DNA from: JACCSI01 sp035575715
GTDB lineage: Bacteria; Acidobacteriota; Vicinamibacteria; Vicinamibacterales; UBA2999
Assembly (NCBI GenBank): GCA_035575715.1
Contig: DATLXN010000012.1
Span: 62,001 to 126,000 of the forward strand
DNA: 64,000 bases
Direction of reading: 5' to 3'
Position numbers and translations under genes: made by a program. Shown in pieces: positions 1-8,980 of this stretch. Under the pieces are notes generated by a model that had not been told where the DNA came from, did no database searches, and saw only the letters and a program-made list of their open reading frames with translations. The stretch's first letter is position 1. Each line of letters opens with the position of its first letter.

Positions 1-2
1 CC

Positions 3-167
3 TCGGTGATGCTCGATTCGCGCGAGCTGGGCGAACGGCGGAGCCGCGACGGTCGCGTTGACCAACATCGCCAGCAGCGCCGCAGTAAATGGCGCACCCA
101 CCGCCGCAAGAAACTGATCGCCCAGGTGCAATTCAAGCTGCAGCGCGTCCGCGACCTGATCCGATGA
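3..167 (+). CDS. C-terminal end of an unidentified protein (5' truncated by window)
   Basis: The reading frame open from the window edge encodes 54 residues and ends with TGA at 165-167, overlapping the ATG of the next gene (ATGA). The visible tail is strongly basic, with many Arg and Lys, and ends in QRVRDLIR. The coupling to the next gene argues it is the real end of an upstream gene of the same polysaccharide operon. Basic tails also occur in the neighbouring glycosyltransferase-like proteins. Too little is visible to assign a family. Confidence 0.55.
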   Translation, partial: SVMLDSRELGERRSRDGRVDQHRQQRRSKWRTHRRKKLIAQVQFKLQRVRDLIR

Positions 168-2803
168 AGGTACTCTTCCTGGCGCGGCATTTCGGCTATC
201 TGCGCAACTACGAGGCGACCCTTCGCGGGTTGCTGCAGCACGGTCACCAGGTCCACGTCGCCGCCGACCGTGAAGAAGCCCTCGGTGCACGCCAGATGGT
301 CGAGCGCTGGTCGCGCGAGTGGCCTGGATTGACGATGGGGTGGACGCCGGACCGCGAGTCGGACGATTGGTTCTGGCTTGCCAGCCGCCTGCGTCTGGCG
401 CAGGACTTTCTCCGCTATCAGCATCCGCGTTACGACTCGGCGCCGCAACTGCGCCAGCGCGCACAAGAGCGGATTCCGACGATCGTCCTGGGCGCCCTGA
501 AGGTCATGGGCTTCAAGTGGGCGCCGATTCGTGCGGTCATGCAGGGTTCGCTCAATGCCCTGGAACGCTCGATCCCACCGGGCGACGCCATTGACGGCTT
601 CTTCACCGAGCAAGCCGCCGATCTGGTGCTGATCACGCCGCTGGTGGAACTTGGCTCACCGCAGACCGATCTGCTGCGCGGGGCGCGGCGGGCCGGCACG
701 CGCACAGCGCTGTGCGTTGGCAGCTGGGATCATCTGTCGAGTAAATCAGTCGTTCGCGACGCGCCCGACCGCGTCTTTGTCTGGAACGAGATACAAAAAC
801 GCGAGGCGATCGACCTGCACCGGCTCGATGCGGACCGGATCGTGGTGACCGGGGCGCAGTGCTACGACGAATGGTTCGAGCGGCAGCCGTCCACGACCCG
901 CGACGAATTCTGCCGCGCGCATGGTTTTGCCGCCGACCGGCCCGTCCTGCTGTGGACCTGCTCGTCGTTGTTTCGCGGCGGACGCCCGGAATCCGAGCTG
1001 GTCGAGGAGTGGGTCAAAGCGCTACGCACCAGCGAGAATCTCCGGCTCCGCGAGGCGGGGATTCTGATTCGGCCGCACCCCCAACGCATCGACGAGTGGC
1101 GCCGCGCCGACCTCTCGGCGTTTGGCCACGTCGCGATCAAGGGCGGCTACCCCGTCGACGCGGCATCGAAAGCCAGCTATTTCGACGCGTTGTATCACTC
1201 GGCGGTGGTCGTCGGCCTCAACACCAGTTCGCTAATCGAGGCCGGCATCATCGGGCGTCCGGTGCTGTCGATCGTGGACCAGCGCTATTCCCGCAATCAG
1301 GAGGGAACGCTGCATTGGCGTTACCTCAGCACCGTCGGCGGTGGACTGTTGCAGATCGCGCACGGCCTTGGGCCGCACATCGACCAGCTGGCGGCGATCC
1401 TTGACGCCGAGGCGCCGCCCGACACGCGCCCCTTCGTCGCCGAGTTTGTCCGGCCACACGGCTTGTCGGTGCCGGCCACGCCGGCACTTGTGGCCGGTAT
1501 CGAAGCGATGGCCGGCGGGCCAGCGCCGGCGCGCGCCGGCGCATCGGCGACCACCGCGCTGCGGCCGCTGCTGTATCCGATCATCCTGTTGCGCCACGGG
1601 CGCGGCGCGTGGCTGCGAAAACGGAAAGTCTGGAAGCGCGATTTCAAACGCTGGTGGCAGGGAAGCCGCCGCAGCCTGAAGCAGGCGGTCAAGTCGATCG
1701 TGCTCAAGCGTCTCAGAGAAGACGCGCCGTCGGTGGTGCTGGCCAAACCCGAGCGCCAGCGGGCCCGCGCCCAGAACATGTTTGCGCACGTCGAGGAAGT
1801 GGAGGAGACCAAGGAGGCGCTCACCGCGTTATCGCGAAGTGGCAAGCCGATTCTGGTCGGCCCGTGGCTCAGCGAAACCGGTTTCGAGCTGCTGTATTGG
1901 ATTCCGTTCCTCAATTGGGCCAAAGCCTACGCCAATCTGCGTGACGACCGTCTCGTCGTGATTTCGCGCGGCGGCTGCCAGTCCTGGTATCGTCATCTCA
2001 CCAGCGGCTATCAGGACGTGTTTGATTTCTACTCACCCGACGAATTCAGAAGCCGCAACGATCAACGCATTCTGCAGCAGGGTGGCGCCCTCAAACACAA
2101 CGAGGTCGCCGATTTCGATCACGAGATTCTCGACCGGGCTGCGCACGCAGCGGGGTTGACCAATCCGAGCGTGCTCCACCCCTCGTTGATGTACAAGTTG
2201 TTCCGGATCTTCTGGCGCCTCGAGGCATCAATCGGCCTGGTCCAGGGGTTCACGCATCACCGGCGGATCGAGGCGCCCGAACTCGGGGAACTGGCGCGCC
2301 ATCTGCCCGAACGATTCCTCGCAGTGAAGTTCTACGCTAGCAATTCAATGCCGGATACCGCGCCGACGCGTCAGTTCATCGCCCGCTATCTCGCGCAACT
2401 CACCGCGCGGCATCACGTGGTCCTGCTCAACACCGGCGTCAGGTTCGACGATCACGATGACTTCAGGCCCGAGCATGCCGCACGGGTCCACACGCTGGAC
2501 CATCTGATGACCCCGCGGAACAATCTCGACGTGCAGACGCGGGTGATCGGTGCGTCGGAGGCCTTTGTCGGGACCTACGGCGGCTTCAGTTATCTCGCGC
2601 CGCTGTGCGGCATCGACACCGTGGCCTTTTACAACGACCCGACCAGCTTTCGCATGGATCATCTCGAGCTGTCCAAGCGGGTGTTCAACGAGTTGAACGC
2701 CGGTGCCTTTGTACCACTGGCGCTGCGCGATCTGGACGTGGTGCGGCTCGGATTGGGCGGCGCGGTCGAACCTGCTGAACTGACCACGGGGACCCCGTCA
2801 TGA
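164..2803 (+). CDS. Two-domain glycosyltransferase-like protein (GT-B-like N-terminus plus GPW/SRGG/GTYGG domain)
   Basis: The protein has 879 residues. The frame is open upstream to an ATG at 89, but the ATG at 164 gives MKVLFLARHFGYLRNYE, a typical GT-B beginning, and overlaps the upstream stop, so it is preferred. Residues 1 to about 480 look like a surface-carbohydrate transferase: a nucleotide-sugar half with RVFVWNEIQKREA, IRPHPQR and NTSSLIEAGIIGRPVLSI. A basic linker follows. From about residue 560 comes a second domain carrying GPWLSETGFELLYW, VISRGGCQSWY and FVGTYGGFSYLAP. That domain recurs alone in the genes at 6621 and 7655. The gene is coupled to neuB (ATGA-type overlap at 2800). 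The likely role is transfer of a sugar in assembly of the nonulosonate-containing glycan; the substrate is unknown. Confidence 0.7.
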   Translation: MKVLFLARHFGYLRNYEATLRGLLQHGHQVHVAADREEALGARQMVERWSREWPGLTMGWTPDRESDDWFWLASRLRLAQDFLRYQHPRYDSAPQLRQRAQERIPTIVLGALKVMGFKWAPIRAVMQGSLNALERSIPPGDAIDGFFTEQAADLVLITPLVELGSPQTDLLRGARRAGTRTALCVGSWDHLSSKSVVRDAPDRVFVWNEIQKREAIDLHRLDADRIVVTGAQCYDEWFERQPSTTRDEFCRAHGFAADRPVLLWTCSSLFRGGRPESELVEEWVKALRTSENLRLREAGILIRPHPQRIDEWRRADLSAFGHVAIKGGYPVDAASKASYFDALYHSAVVVGLNTSSLIEAGIIGRPVLSIVDQRYSRNQEGTLHWRYLSTVGGGLLQIAHGLGPHIDQLAAILDAEAPPDTRPFVAEFVRPHGLSVPATPALVAGIEAMAGGPAPARAGASATTALRPLLYPIILLRHGRGAWLRKRKVWKRDFKRWWQGSRRSLKQAVKSIVLKRLREDAPSVVLAKPERQRARAQNMFAHVEEVEETKEALTALSRSGKPILVGPWLSETGFELLYWIPFLNWAKAYANLRDDRLVVISRGGCQSWYRHLTSGYQDVFDFYSPDEFRSRNDQRILQQGGALKHNEVADFDHEILDRAAHAAGLTNPSVLHPSLMYKLFRIFWRLEASIGLVQGFTHHRRIEAPELGELARHLPERFLAVKFYASNSMPDTAPTRQFIARYLAQLTARHHVVLLNTGVRFDDHDDFRPEHAARVHTLDHLMTPRNNLDVQTRVIGASEAFVGTYGGFSYLAPLCGIDTVAFYNDPTSFRMDHLELSKRVFNELNAGAFVPLALRDLDVVRLGLGGAVEPAELTTGTPS

Positions 2804-3840
2804 GCGGACACTTCGGCCAAGCTGGACGCACCTTCGTCATCGGCGAAGTCGCGTTGTCGCACGACGGCAGCCTCGGCCTGGCGCATGCCTTCATCGACGC
2901 GATCGCTGCAGCGGGCGCCGACGCCGTGAAATTTCAGACGCACATTGCTGCGGCAGAGAGCACCCCGTCCGAGCCGTTCCGGGTCAAGTTCAGCACCCAG
3001 GACGCCACCCGCTATCAGTACTGGCAGCGCATGGAATTTACTGAACCGCAGTGGCAGGAGCTCGCGACGCACGCGCAGCGCGCCGGCATGGTGTTCATGA
3101 GTTCGCCATTTTCGGTCGAAGCGGTGGAGCTCCTCGAGCGGTTGGACATGGCACTGTGGAAGATTGGTTCGGGCGAAGTCTCGAACGACCCGATGCTCGA
3201 TCGGATTGCGGACATCGGCAAACCGATCTTGCTGTCGTCGGGCATGAGCGCCATGGCCGAACTGGATCGCGTCATCGCGCGGCTAAAGCGGCGTGACGTC
3301 GAGCTCGGCGTCCTGCAATGCACCACCGCCTATCCGTGCCCGCCGGAAAAAATCGGCCTGAACCTGCTTGACGTCTTTCGTCAGCGTTACGACTGCCTGA
3401 CCGGGTTATCTGACCACTCGGCGACGATTTATCCCAGTCTGGCCGCGGCCGCCCTCGGTGCGGACGTGGTCGAAGTCCACGTCACACTGAGCCGTGAAAT
3501 GTTTGGCCCCGATGTGGTCGCGTCATTGACCACCACCGAACTGCGCCAGATGGTTGACGGCATCCGGTTCATCGAACGGATGAAAGCCAATCCCGTCGAC
3601 AAGGACCTGATCGCGCACGACATGGCTGGCTTGCGCGCGATTTTCAATAAGAGCATCGTGGCGCGGGTCGCCTTGGAACCGGGTACAGTGTTGGGCGCTG
3701 AACATTTGACGGTGAAGAAGCCAGGCACTGGCCTCGCGGCGGCGCGGTTGCCGGAGCTGGTGGGGCGCCGCATCAAGCGGCGTGTCGCGGCCGATGCCTT
3801 ACTAGCTGAAGAAGATCTCGAAGGAGCGGAATCCGCGTGA
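2800..3840 (+). CDS. neuB: N-acetylneuraminate/legionaminate-type synthase (NeuB family), copy 1
   Basis: 346 residues, close to the usual NeuB length. Family function: condensation of phosphoenolpyruvate with an N-acylated hexose to give a nine-carbon nonulosonic acid. Visible signatures are GEVALSHDGS near the N-terminus, DAVKFQTHIA, FMSSPFSVEAVELL, WKIGSGEVSNDPML, LQCTTAYPCPPE, LSDHSATIYPSLAA and HVTLSREMFGPDV in the TIM barrel. A C-terminal antifreeze-like SAF domain (IVARVALEPGTVLGAEHLTVKKPGTGL) follows from about residue 280. The gene overlaps the preceding transferase by 4 bases and neuC by 4 bases (GTGA). With neuC and neuA close by it forms a standard nonulosonate set. The family is clear; the exact sugar (Neu5Ac, legionaminic or other) cannot be read from sequence. 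Confidence 0.93.
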   Translation: MSGHFGQAGRTFVIGEVALSHDGSLGLAHAFIDAIAAAGADAVKFQTHIAAAESTPSEPFRVKFSTQDATRYQYWQRMEFTEPQWQELATHAQRAGMVFMSSPFSVEAVELLERLDMALWKIGSGEVSNDPMLDRIADIGKPILLSSGMSAMAELDRVIARLKRRDVELGVLQCTTAYPCPPEKIGLNLLDVFRQRYDCLTGLSDHSATIYPSLAAAALGADVVEVHVTLSREMFGPDVVASLTTTELRQMVDGIRFIERMKANPVDKDLIAHDMAGLRAIFNKSIVARVALEPGTVLGAEHLTVKKPGTGLAAARLPELVGRRIKRRVAADALLAEEDLEGAESA

Positions 3841-4997
3841 CGTCGAAGCGAAAAGTGTGTGTGCTGGTGACGGCAAGACCGAGCTACGCGCGAATCAAGT
3901 CGGCTCTCCAGGCGATCAAAGACCACCCCGACCTCGAATTGGTGCTGGTGGTGGCGGCCTCGGCGCTGCTCGAACGCTACGGCCATGCCATCCGGAGTAT
4001 CGAGCACGACGGGTTCAAACCCGACGCGCGGGTCTACATGGTCCTCGAAGGCGAGAATCTGGTGACTTCCGCCAAGTCCACTGGCTTGGGGCTGGTGGAA
4101 CTCGCCACCGTCTTCGACAACCACAAACCCGACGTCGTCGTCACCGTCGCCGACCGCTACGAGACGTTAGCCACGGCCGTGGCCGCGTCGTATATGAATA
4201 TTCCGGTCGCCCATGTGCAAGGCGGCGAGGTGACCGGGTCGATTGACGAGAAGGTCAGACACGCCGTGACCAAGCTTGCCGATCTGCATTTCGTGTCGAC
4301 GCCATTGGCCCGTGAGCGGGTGATCAAGCTGGGTGAGAACAGCGACCAGGTCTACATGACCGGCTGCCCGTCGATCGATCTCGCTGCGGAGGTCGTGCGC
4401 GCGCCGGCGCTCGATTTCGACCCTTTCGAGAAGTACGGCGGGGTTGGAGAAAAGGTCGACCTGTCGGGTGGTTTTCTGGTGGTGATGCAGCATCCGGTGA
4501 CGACCGAGCATGACAATGCCCGGCACCAGGTCGATGAGACGCTGCATGCGGTCCACGGCTTGAAGTTGCCGACGCTGTGGTTCTGGCCGAACGTCGATGC
4601 CGGTTCGGATGGCACGTCGAAAGGGATTCGCATTTTCCGCGAGGCGCATCGCGACTCGCAGCTGCACCTGTTTCGAAACATGTTGCCGGAAGACTTCCTC
4701 CGCCTGCTGGTCAATTCGTCGTGCATCATCGGCAACTCGAGTGTGGCCATCCGCGAGTGTTCGTACCTGCGCGTCCCGGCAGTCAATATCGGTACCCGGC
4801 AGCAGGGCCGCGAGCGCGGCAAGAATGTCATCGACGTCAGTTACGATCGGACGGAAATTCGCGCGGCGATTGAGCAGCATCTGCGCCAGGAGCGGCCACC
4901 GACTGACACGCTGTATGGCGATGGCAAAGCCGGTGAGCGGATCGCGCACCTCCTGGCCACTGAACCGCTGCCGATTGAAAAGCGGTTGACCTATTGA
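3837..4997 (+). CDS. neuC: UDP-N-acetylglucosamine 2-epimerase, hydrolysing (NeuC/LegG family)
   Basis: 386 residues, GTG start overlapping the neuB stop. NeuC-type enzymes release the free N-acylated hexose from the UDP-sugar while inverting C2, supplying the NeuB substrate. Family features visible are VCVLVTARPSYARIKSAL at the N-terminus, KPDVVVTVADRYETLATAVAA, IPVAHVQGGEVTGSIDEKVRH, then in the second half VVMQHPVTTEHDNAR, FWPNVDAGSDGTSKGIR and a GNSSVAIRECSYLRVPAVNIGTRQ segment. The last is the nucleotide-binding C-terminal half of the GT-B-like fold. The order neuB-neuC-methyltransferase-neuA and the tight coupling support a role in CMP-nonulosonate production. Confidence 0.92.
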   Translation: MTSKRKVCVLVTARPSYARIKSALQAIKDHPDLELVLVVAASALLERYGHAIRSIEHDGFKPDARVYMVLEGENLVTSAKSTGLGLVELATVFDNHKPDVVVTVADRYETLATAVAASYMNIPVAHVQGGEVTGSIDEKVRHAVTKLADLHFVSTPLARERVIKLGENSDQVYMTGCPSIDLAAEVVRAPALDFDPFEKYGGVGEKVDLSGGFLVVMQHPVTTEHDNARHQVDETLHAVHGLKLPTLWFWPNVDAGSDGTSKGIRIFREAHRDSQLHLFRNMLPEDFLRLLVNSSCIIGNSSVAIRECSYLRVPAVNIGTRQQGRERGKNVIDVSYDRTEIRAAIEQHLRQERPPTDTLYGDGKAGERIAHLLATEPLPIEKRLTY

Positions 4998-5914
4998 TGG
5001 CCGCTGAGCGTTCGTCACGAATTGCCGCGGTCGGCTACGACTATGCGTCCCAGCCGAAGGTCGACATTGAGCGGTGCAACTTATGCGACGGCGCGCAGTT
5101 CACCGTCGTTGCGCATGTCGATCGCTACGGCTATCCGGCCGCGGCACACCTGTGCGACACCTGCGGACTGGTGTTCCTGAACCCGGTCATGGCGTCAGCG
5201 GCGTATCAGCAGTTTTATGTTGATGTCTACCGCCCGCTGGTCAGCGCATTTCACGGCCGCCTGATCGATGCGCGGACGATCCAGGCAGAGCAACGCGACT
5301 ACGCGCGCGAGCGCGCTGAACTGCTGCGCCAGTATTTGCGGGGCCGCGCCAATGGCCGGTTGCTCGATATCGGTGGTTCGACCGGCGTGGTGTCACACGC
5401 CTGGTGCCGCGAGTTTAATCTCAAGGGTGTGGTGATCGACCCCTCACCGCTGGAGATCAGCGAAGCCCAGGCGCTTGGCCTCGAGACGGTGACCGGTTTT
5501 GTTGAGGAATGGGACGGTGGCCAGCAGCAATTCGACGTCATTGCGATGTGCCAAACGGTCGATCACCTGCTCGACGTCATGAAGACGCTGACCGCGGTCC
5601 GTCACCTGCTCGTACCTGACGGGATCTTCTTCGTCGACATCGTCGATTTTCGCGCCGCCTATTTGCGCAACTGGTCGGTTGAAGCGGCCGTCAAGATCGA
5701 TCATCCCTACTACTTCACGGAATCGACGATGACGATGTTCCTGCGCCGTGCCGGGTTCGCGGCGGTGCGCACCGATTACGCCGCGGATCACTTGCACGTC
5801 AGTTACGTGTGCCGCCCGGCGGCGCCGGAACCGATGGCCTTGCCGGACCCGGGAGTGGTGTCGCGGATGATGCGCGAGATCCGTTACGTGCAGAATACTG
5901 CCGCATCGCGATGA
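4997..5914 (+). CDS. Class I SAM-dependent methyltransferase with N-terminal zinc-ribbon-like Cys pairs
   Basis: 305 residues. The ATG at 4997 overlaps the neuC stop by one base and is preferred over an in-frame TTG at 4994. An N-terminal region has two CxxC pairs (CNLCDG about residue 27 and CDTCGLVFLNP about residue 50), the putative zinc-binding module seen in many sugar C-methyltransferases. The SAM-binding region has LLDIGGSTGVVSHAW (G-rich loop) and an acidic residue in VVIDPSPLEI. QFDVIAMCQTVDHLLD follows. It sits between neuC and neuA, so it probably methylates a sugar or glycan intermediate. The target is unknown. It ends ATGA into neuA. Confidence 0.75.
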   Translation: MAAERSSRIAAVGYDYASQPKVDIERCNLCDGAQFTVVAHVDRYGYPAAAHLCDTCGLVFLNPVMASAAYQQFYVDVYRPLVSAFHGRLIDARTIQAEQRDYARERAELLRQYLRGRANGRLLDIGGSTGVVSHAWCREFNLKGVVIDPSPLEISEAQALGLETVTGFVEEWDGGQQQFDVIAMCQTVDHLLDVMKTLTAVRHLLVPDGIFFVDIVDFRAAYLRNWSVEAAVKIDHPYYFTESTMTMFLRRAGFAAVRTDYAADHLHVSYVCRPAAPEPMALPDPGVVSRMMREIRYVQNTAASR

Positions 5915-6618
5915 GCGCGGTCCAAGTCCTCGCGTTGATTCCGGCGCGAGGCGGGTCGAAGGGCGTCCCTGGAAAAAATGTTCGCCCGCTCGGCGGGCGC
6001 GGCCTGATCCGTTATGCCGTTGAGGCGGCGCGCGAGTCTGGTGTCGTTGACCGGATCGTCTTGACCACCGACGCAGTTGACATTGCCGAGGCCGGGCGTG
6101 CCGCGGGCGCCGAGGTGCCGTTTGTCCGCCCGCCGCATCTCGCCGGCGATGACGCACCGATGCTCCCGGTCGTGGAGCATGCCGTCGCGCAAGTCGAAGC
6201 CGCTGGTTGGCACCCCGGGATCGTGCTGTTGCTGCAGCCGACCTCACCGCTCAGACGCGGACAGCATCTCGCTGATGCGGTCCGCACGTTGCAGGAAACC
6301 GGCGCCGACTCGGTGGTCAGTGTCGTGGCCCTGCCGCTGCACCTGTCGCCTGATTACGTGATGCGAATCGACGGCGGCCGGCTGACCAATTTTCTCGATC
6401 ATGGCGCCCGCGTCATGCGCCGGCAGGATGCCCGCCCCGCCTATGTCCGCGACGGCACGGTGTACTGTTTCCGCCGCGAGACGCTGACGCGGCACGGCAA
6501 CCTGTACGGCGCCGATTGCCGCCCCCTGCTGATCGCTGCCGAAGAATCGTTGACGATTGATACGCCCGACGACTGGTCCGAGGCGGAACGGCGCCTTGCT
6601 TTGCGTGCTGGCCAGTAA
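5911..6618 (+). CDS. neuA: CMP-nonulosonate cytidylyltransferase (NeuA/LegF family), copy 1
   Basis: 235 residues, starting at the ATG that overlaps the preceding stop. The frame runs further upstream, but the family N-terminus begins here. The enzyme activates a nonulosonic acid with CTP. It has the signature ALIPARGGSKGVPGKNVRPLGG (CTP-binding loop), then IVLTTDAVDIAE, LLLQPTSPLRRG, YVRDGTVYCFRRETL and IDTPDDWSEAE near the C-terminus, all typical of the IspD/NeuA nucleotidyltransferase fold. With neuB and neuC it completes synthesis and activation. A second, divergent copy lies at 24705. Confidence 0.92.
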   Translation: MSAVQVLALIPARGGSKGVPGKNVRPLGGRGLIRYAVEAARESGVVDRIVLTTDAVDIAEAGRAAGAEVPFVRPPHLAGDDAPMLPVVEHAVAQVEAAGWHPGIVLLLQPTSPLRRGQHLADAVRTLQETGADSVVSVVALPLHLSPDYVMRIDGGRLTNFLDHGARVMRRQDARPAYVRDGTVYCFRRETLTRHGNLYGADCRPLLIAAEESLTIDTPDDWSEAERRLALRAGQ

Positions 6619-6620
6619 CG

Positions 6621-7658
6621 ATGACGTTGTCGTTGATTCCGGATCCTGTACGCCGGATCGGCGGCCGCGTGCGCGCCGAGATGGTCCGTACCGAGATCGT
6701 CGCCGAGTTGCGGCGCATCGCCCGCACCGGGCGCCCGATTCTCGCCGGACCGTGGCTCGGCGAGGTCGGCTTCGAGGTGCTCTACTGGGTGCCCTTTCTT
6801 CGTTGGGTCGTGGCGGAATTTGCCATCGACCCGACCCGCGTCATCGCCATTTCCCGGGGCGGTCCGCAGTCCTGGTATACCGGCTGCGCCGGCCGCTACG
6901 TGGACGTATTTGAGTTCCTGAGTGTTGACGCGTATCGCGCCGGAAATGAGCAGCGCCGTCGTGAAGTCGGCGAGCAGAAACAGGTGCGTGACAGCGCGTT
7001 CGATCGCGAGATCACCGGGCGTGTCCGCGACACTGCCGACCTCGCCAACGCCGAGCATTTGCACCCGGCACTGATGTATCGCCTGATGCAACCGTTCTGG
7101 TGGAAGCACGCCAGCCACTCATGGGTCGCGAAACATACCGTTCCCGCGTTGCTGTCGCGGCCGGCACTGCCAGCCGAATTGGGCGTAGCGCCCGGCCGAT
7201 ATGTCGCGGTGAAGTTGTACTGGAATGACTGTCTGGTCGAGGATGAGCGCACGCGCCACTACGCGCGGCAGACGCTGGCCGCTTTGGCGACCCACCTGCC
7301 GGTGGTATCGCTCGACACCGGATTGTCGCTTGATGATCACGCCGCGGCAGACGGAGCCACCGATGCGAAGCACACCGTCGCATCGTTGCTGACTGCGGCG
7401 ACCAATCTGTCAGTGCAGACCGCCGTTCTGGCCAACGCCGCCGCATTTGTCGGAACCTATGGTGGGTTTTCCTATCTCGCCCCGTTACACGGTGTGCCGA
7501 CGGTCAGCGTCTACAGTCGCTCCTTCGGATTCGATCGGTCGCATCTCGTTGTCGCGGAGCACGCGTTTGCGCGCGTCGGCGCGGCCGCCTTTGACTTGTG
7601 CGACATTGGCAGCACGCCTCCCGAGTCGATCGCCCTTCGCGTTGCTCAGCTGCAATGA
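6621..7658 (+). CDS. Glycosyltransferase-like protein of the GPW/SRGG/GTYGG family, single-domain paralogue
   Basis: 345 residues, essentially only the domain found at the C-terminus of the 164-2803 protein. Shared motifs in order: GPWLGEVGFEVLYWVPFLRW (about 37-56), IAISRGGPQSWYTG, YVAVKLYWND, VVSLDTGLSLDDH and FVGTYGGFSYLAPLHGVPTV. The last resembles the C-terminal donor-binding face of GT-B enzymes, where a glycine-rich strand-helix precedes a conserved turn. I cannot match the domain to a characterised family. It lies two bases after neuA and overlaps the next paralogue by ATGA, so the two are almost surely co-translated. Confidence 0.65.
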   Translation: MTLSLIPDPVRRIGGRVRAEMVRTEIVAELRRIARTGRPILAGPWLGEVGFEVLYWVPFLRWVVAEFAIDPTRVIAISRGGPQSWYTGCAGRYVDVFEFLSVDAYRAGNEQRRREVGEQKQVRDSAFDREITGRVRDTADLANAEHLHPALMYRLMQPFWWKHASHSWVAKHTVPALLSRPALPAELGVAPGRYVAVKLYWNDCLVEDERTRHYARQTLAALATHLPVVSLDTGLSLDDHAAADGATDAKHTVASLLTAATNLSVQTAVLANAAAFVGTYGGFSYLAPLHGVPTVSVYSRSFGFDRSHLVVAEHAFARVGAAAFDLCDIGSTPPESIALRVAQLQ

Positions 7659-8962
7659 CTGAGCCGCCACAGCGTGACACCGGCCTTGCCTGGCTGCGTC
7701 GCAAGGCGCAATCGGCCGTGCGACTGGTGACCTACAAGGGCGGGCGGGCCGCCAGCCGTGGCTTGAACCTGTTCGTCAAGGATGCGCGCCATCGCCAGAT
7801 GCGGGGTCGTCGCGCCGGGCGGATCGCTGCTGAGAAGACCAAGAACGCCGGGTTGACGGCGGTCAATCTCGGTCGCTATGCCTGGCGTCGTTTGCGGACG
7901 GTGCACAAACCGGCCATCCGCTTCTGGCGGCGCAACGAACGCGCGCGGCAGCAGCGCGCCGCTCACACCGTCGAACATCGATTGGAGCGCGACGTCAGGG
8001 GTCGGGTATCGCGCGACCAACCCTTGATCCTGGGCCCATGGTTTTCTGAGGTCGGCTTCGAGGCGCTTTATTGGGTCCCCTTCTTACGGTGGTTGCGCGC
8101 CGAACACAACTGGGACCCGTCCCGGGCACTGGCTGTTTCGCGCGGCGGTGTCCGCTCGTGGTATCGCGACGTGGCCGGCCATTACCTCGAACTGTTCGAC
8201 ATCATTGATCCCGTGACGTTTGCCCGGCGCAATGAACAACGGCGCGGTGGGCCTGACGGCAGTCACAAGCAGCTGGCGATGTCCGCGCTCGACCAGGAAA
8301 TCATCGACCGCGCCCGCGCGGTCCCCGGCTTTGCCGATGCGACGGTCATTCATCCCTCGGACATGTACCACTTGTTCAAGAATTACTGGCTCGGGCACCG
8401 CGGCCTGAGTTACATCGAGGACCGCACCCGCTTTGCCGCAACCGTGCCGTCGACGACGTTCGATCTCAGTTGGTTGCCGCGTGACTACGTCGCAGTCAAG
8501 GCCTACACCGCGGCGTCGCTGCCAGACACCGCCGATAATCGCCGCATCCTGGCAGGCGTGGTCGAACAACTGTCCGAACGCGGCAACGTCGTGACACTCG
8601 ATACCGGTCTGGCCATCGATGACCACCAGGATTACCGTCTCGCCGGGCACCCACGGGTCTACAACTTGGGAAGACTGATGACCCCGGCCAATAATCTCGA
8701 GTTGCAGACGGCGGTGATCGGCGGTGCGCGGGCGTTTATCGGCACCTGCGGCAGCCTGACCTGGCTGGCTCCGATGCTGGGTGTGCCGACGGTGGCGCTG
8801 ATGAGTGAGACGCGGTGGCTGCACCAACATCTCTATCTCGCCCGCAAGGTCTATCTCGAGCACGGTGGCGCCAGCTTCGCCACGGTCGATGTCAGCGGAT
8901 TCAAGACATTGGGCATTGACGTCGGATCGCGCATCGCCGACGCCGCCCGCCCCGGCAATTGA
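7655..8962 (+). CDS. Glycosyltransferase-like protein of the GPW/SRGG/GTYGG family with basic N-terminal extension
   Basis: 435 residues starting at the ATG overlapping the preceding stop. The first about 120 residues are very rich in Arg and Lys (RRKAQSAVRLV, FWRRNERARQQRA), perhaps for membrane-surface or polyanion contact. The paralogous domain then follows: GPWFSEVGFEALYWVPFLRW, LAVSRGGVRSWY, VAVKAYTAASLPDTADN, LDTGLAIDDHQDY and FIGTCGSLTWLAPMLGVPTV. The GTYGG motif is altered to GTCGS here, so acceptor or donor may differ from its partners. Three copies within 9 kb suggest duplication and specialisation for successive steps of one glycan. Confidence 0.65.
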   Translation: MTEPPQRDTGLAWLRRKAQSAVRLVTYKGGRAASRGLNLFVKDARHRQMRGRRAGRIAAEKTKNAGLTAVNLGRYAWRRLRTVHKPAIRFWRRNERARQQRAAHTVEHRLERDVRGRVSRDQPLILGPWFSEVGFEALYWVPFLRWLRAEHNWDPSRALAVSRGGVRSWYRDVAGHYLELFDIIDPVTFARRNEQRRGGPDGSHKQLAMSALDQEIIDRARAVPGFADATVIHPSDMYHLFKNYWLGHRGLSYIEDRTRFAATVPSTTFDLSWLPRDYVAVKAYTAASLPDTADNRRILAGVVEQLSERGNVVTLDTGLAIDDHQDYRLAGHPRVYNLGRLMTPANNLELQTAVIGGARAFIGTCGSLTWLAPMLGVPTVALMSETRWLHQHLYLARKVYLEHGGASFATVDVSGFKTLGIDVGSRIADAARPGN

Positions 8963-8980
8963 CAACAGGAAGGATCGAGA

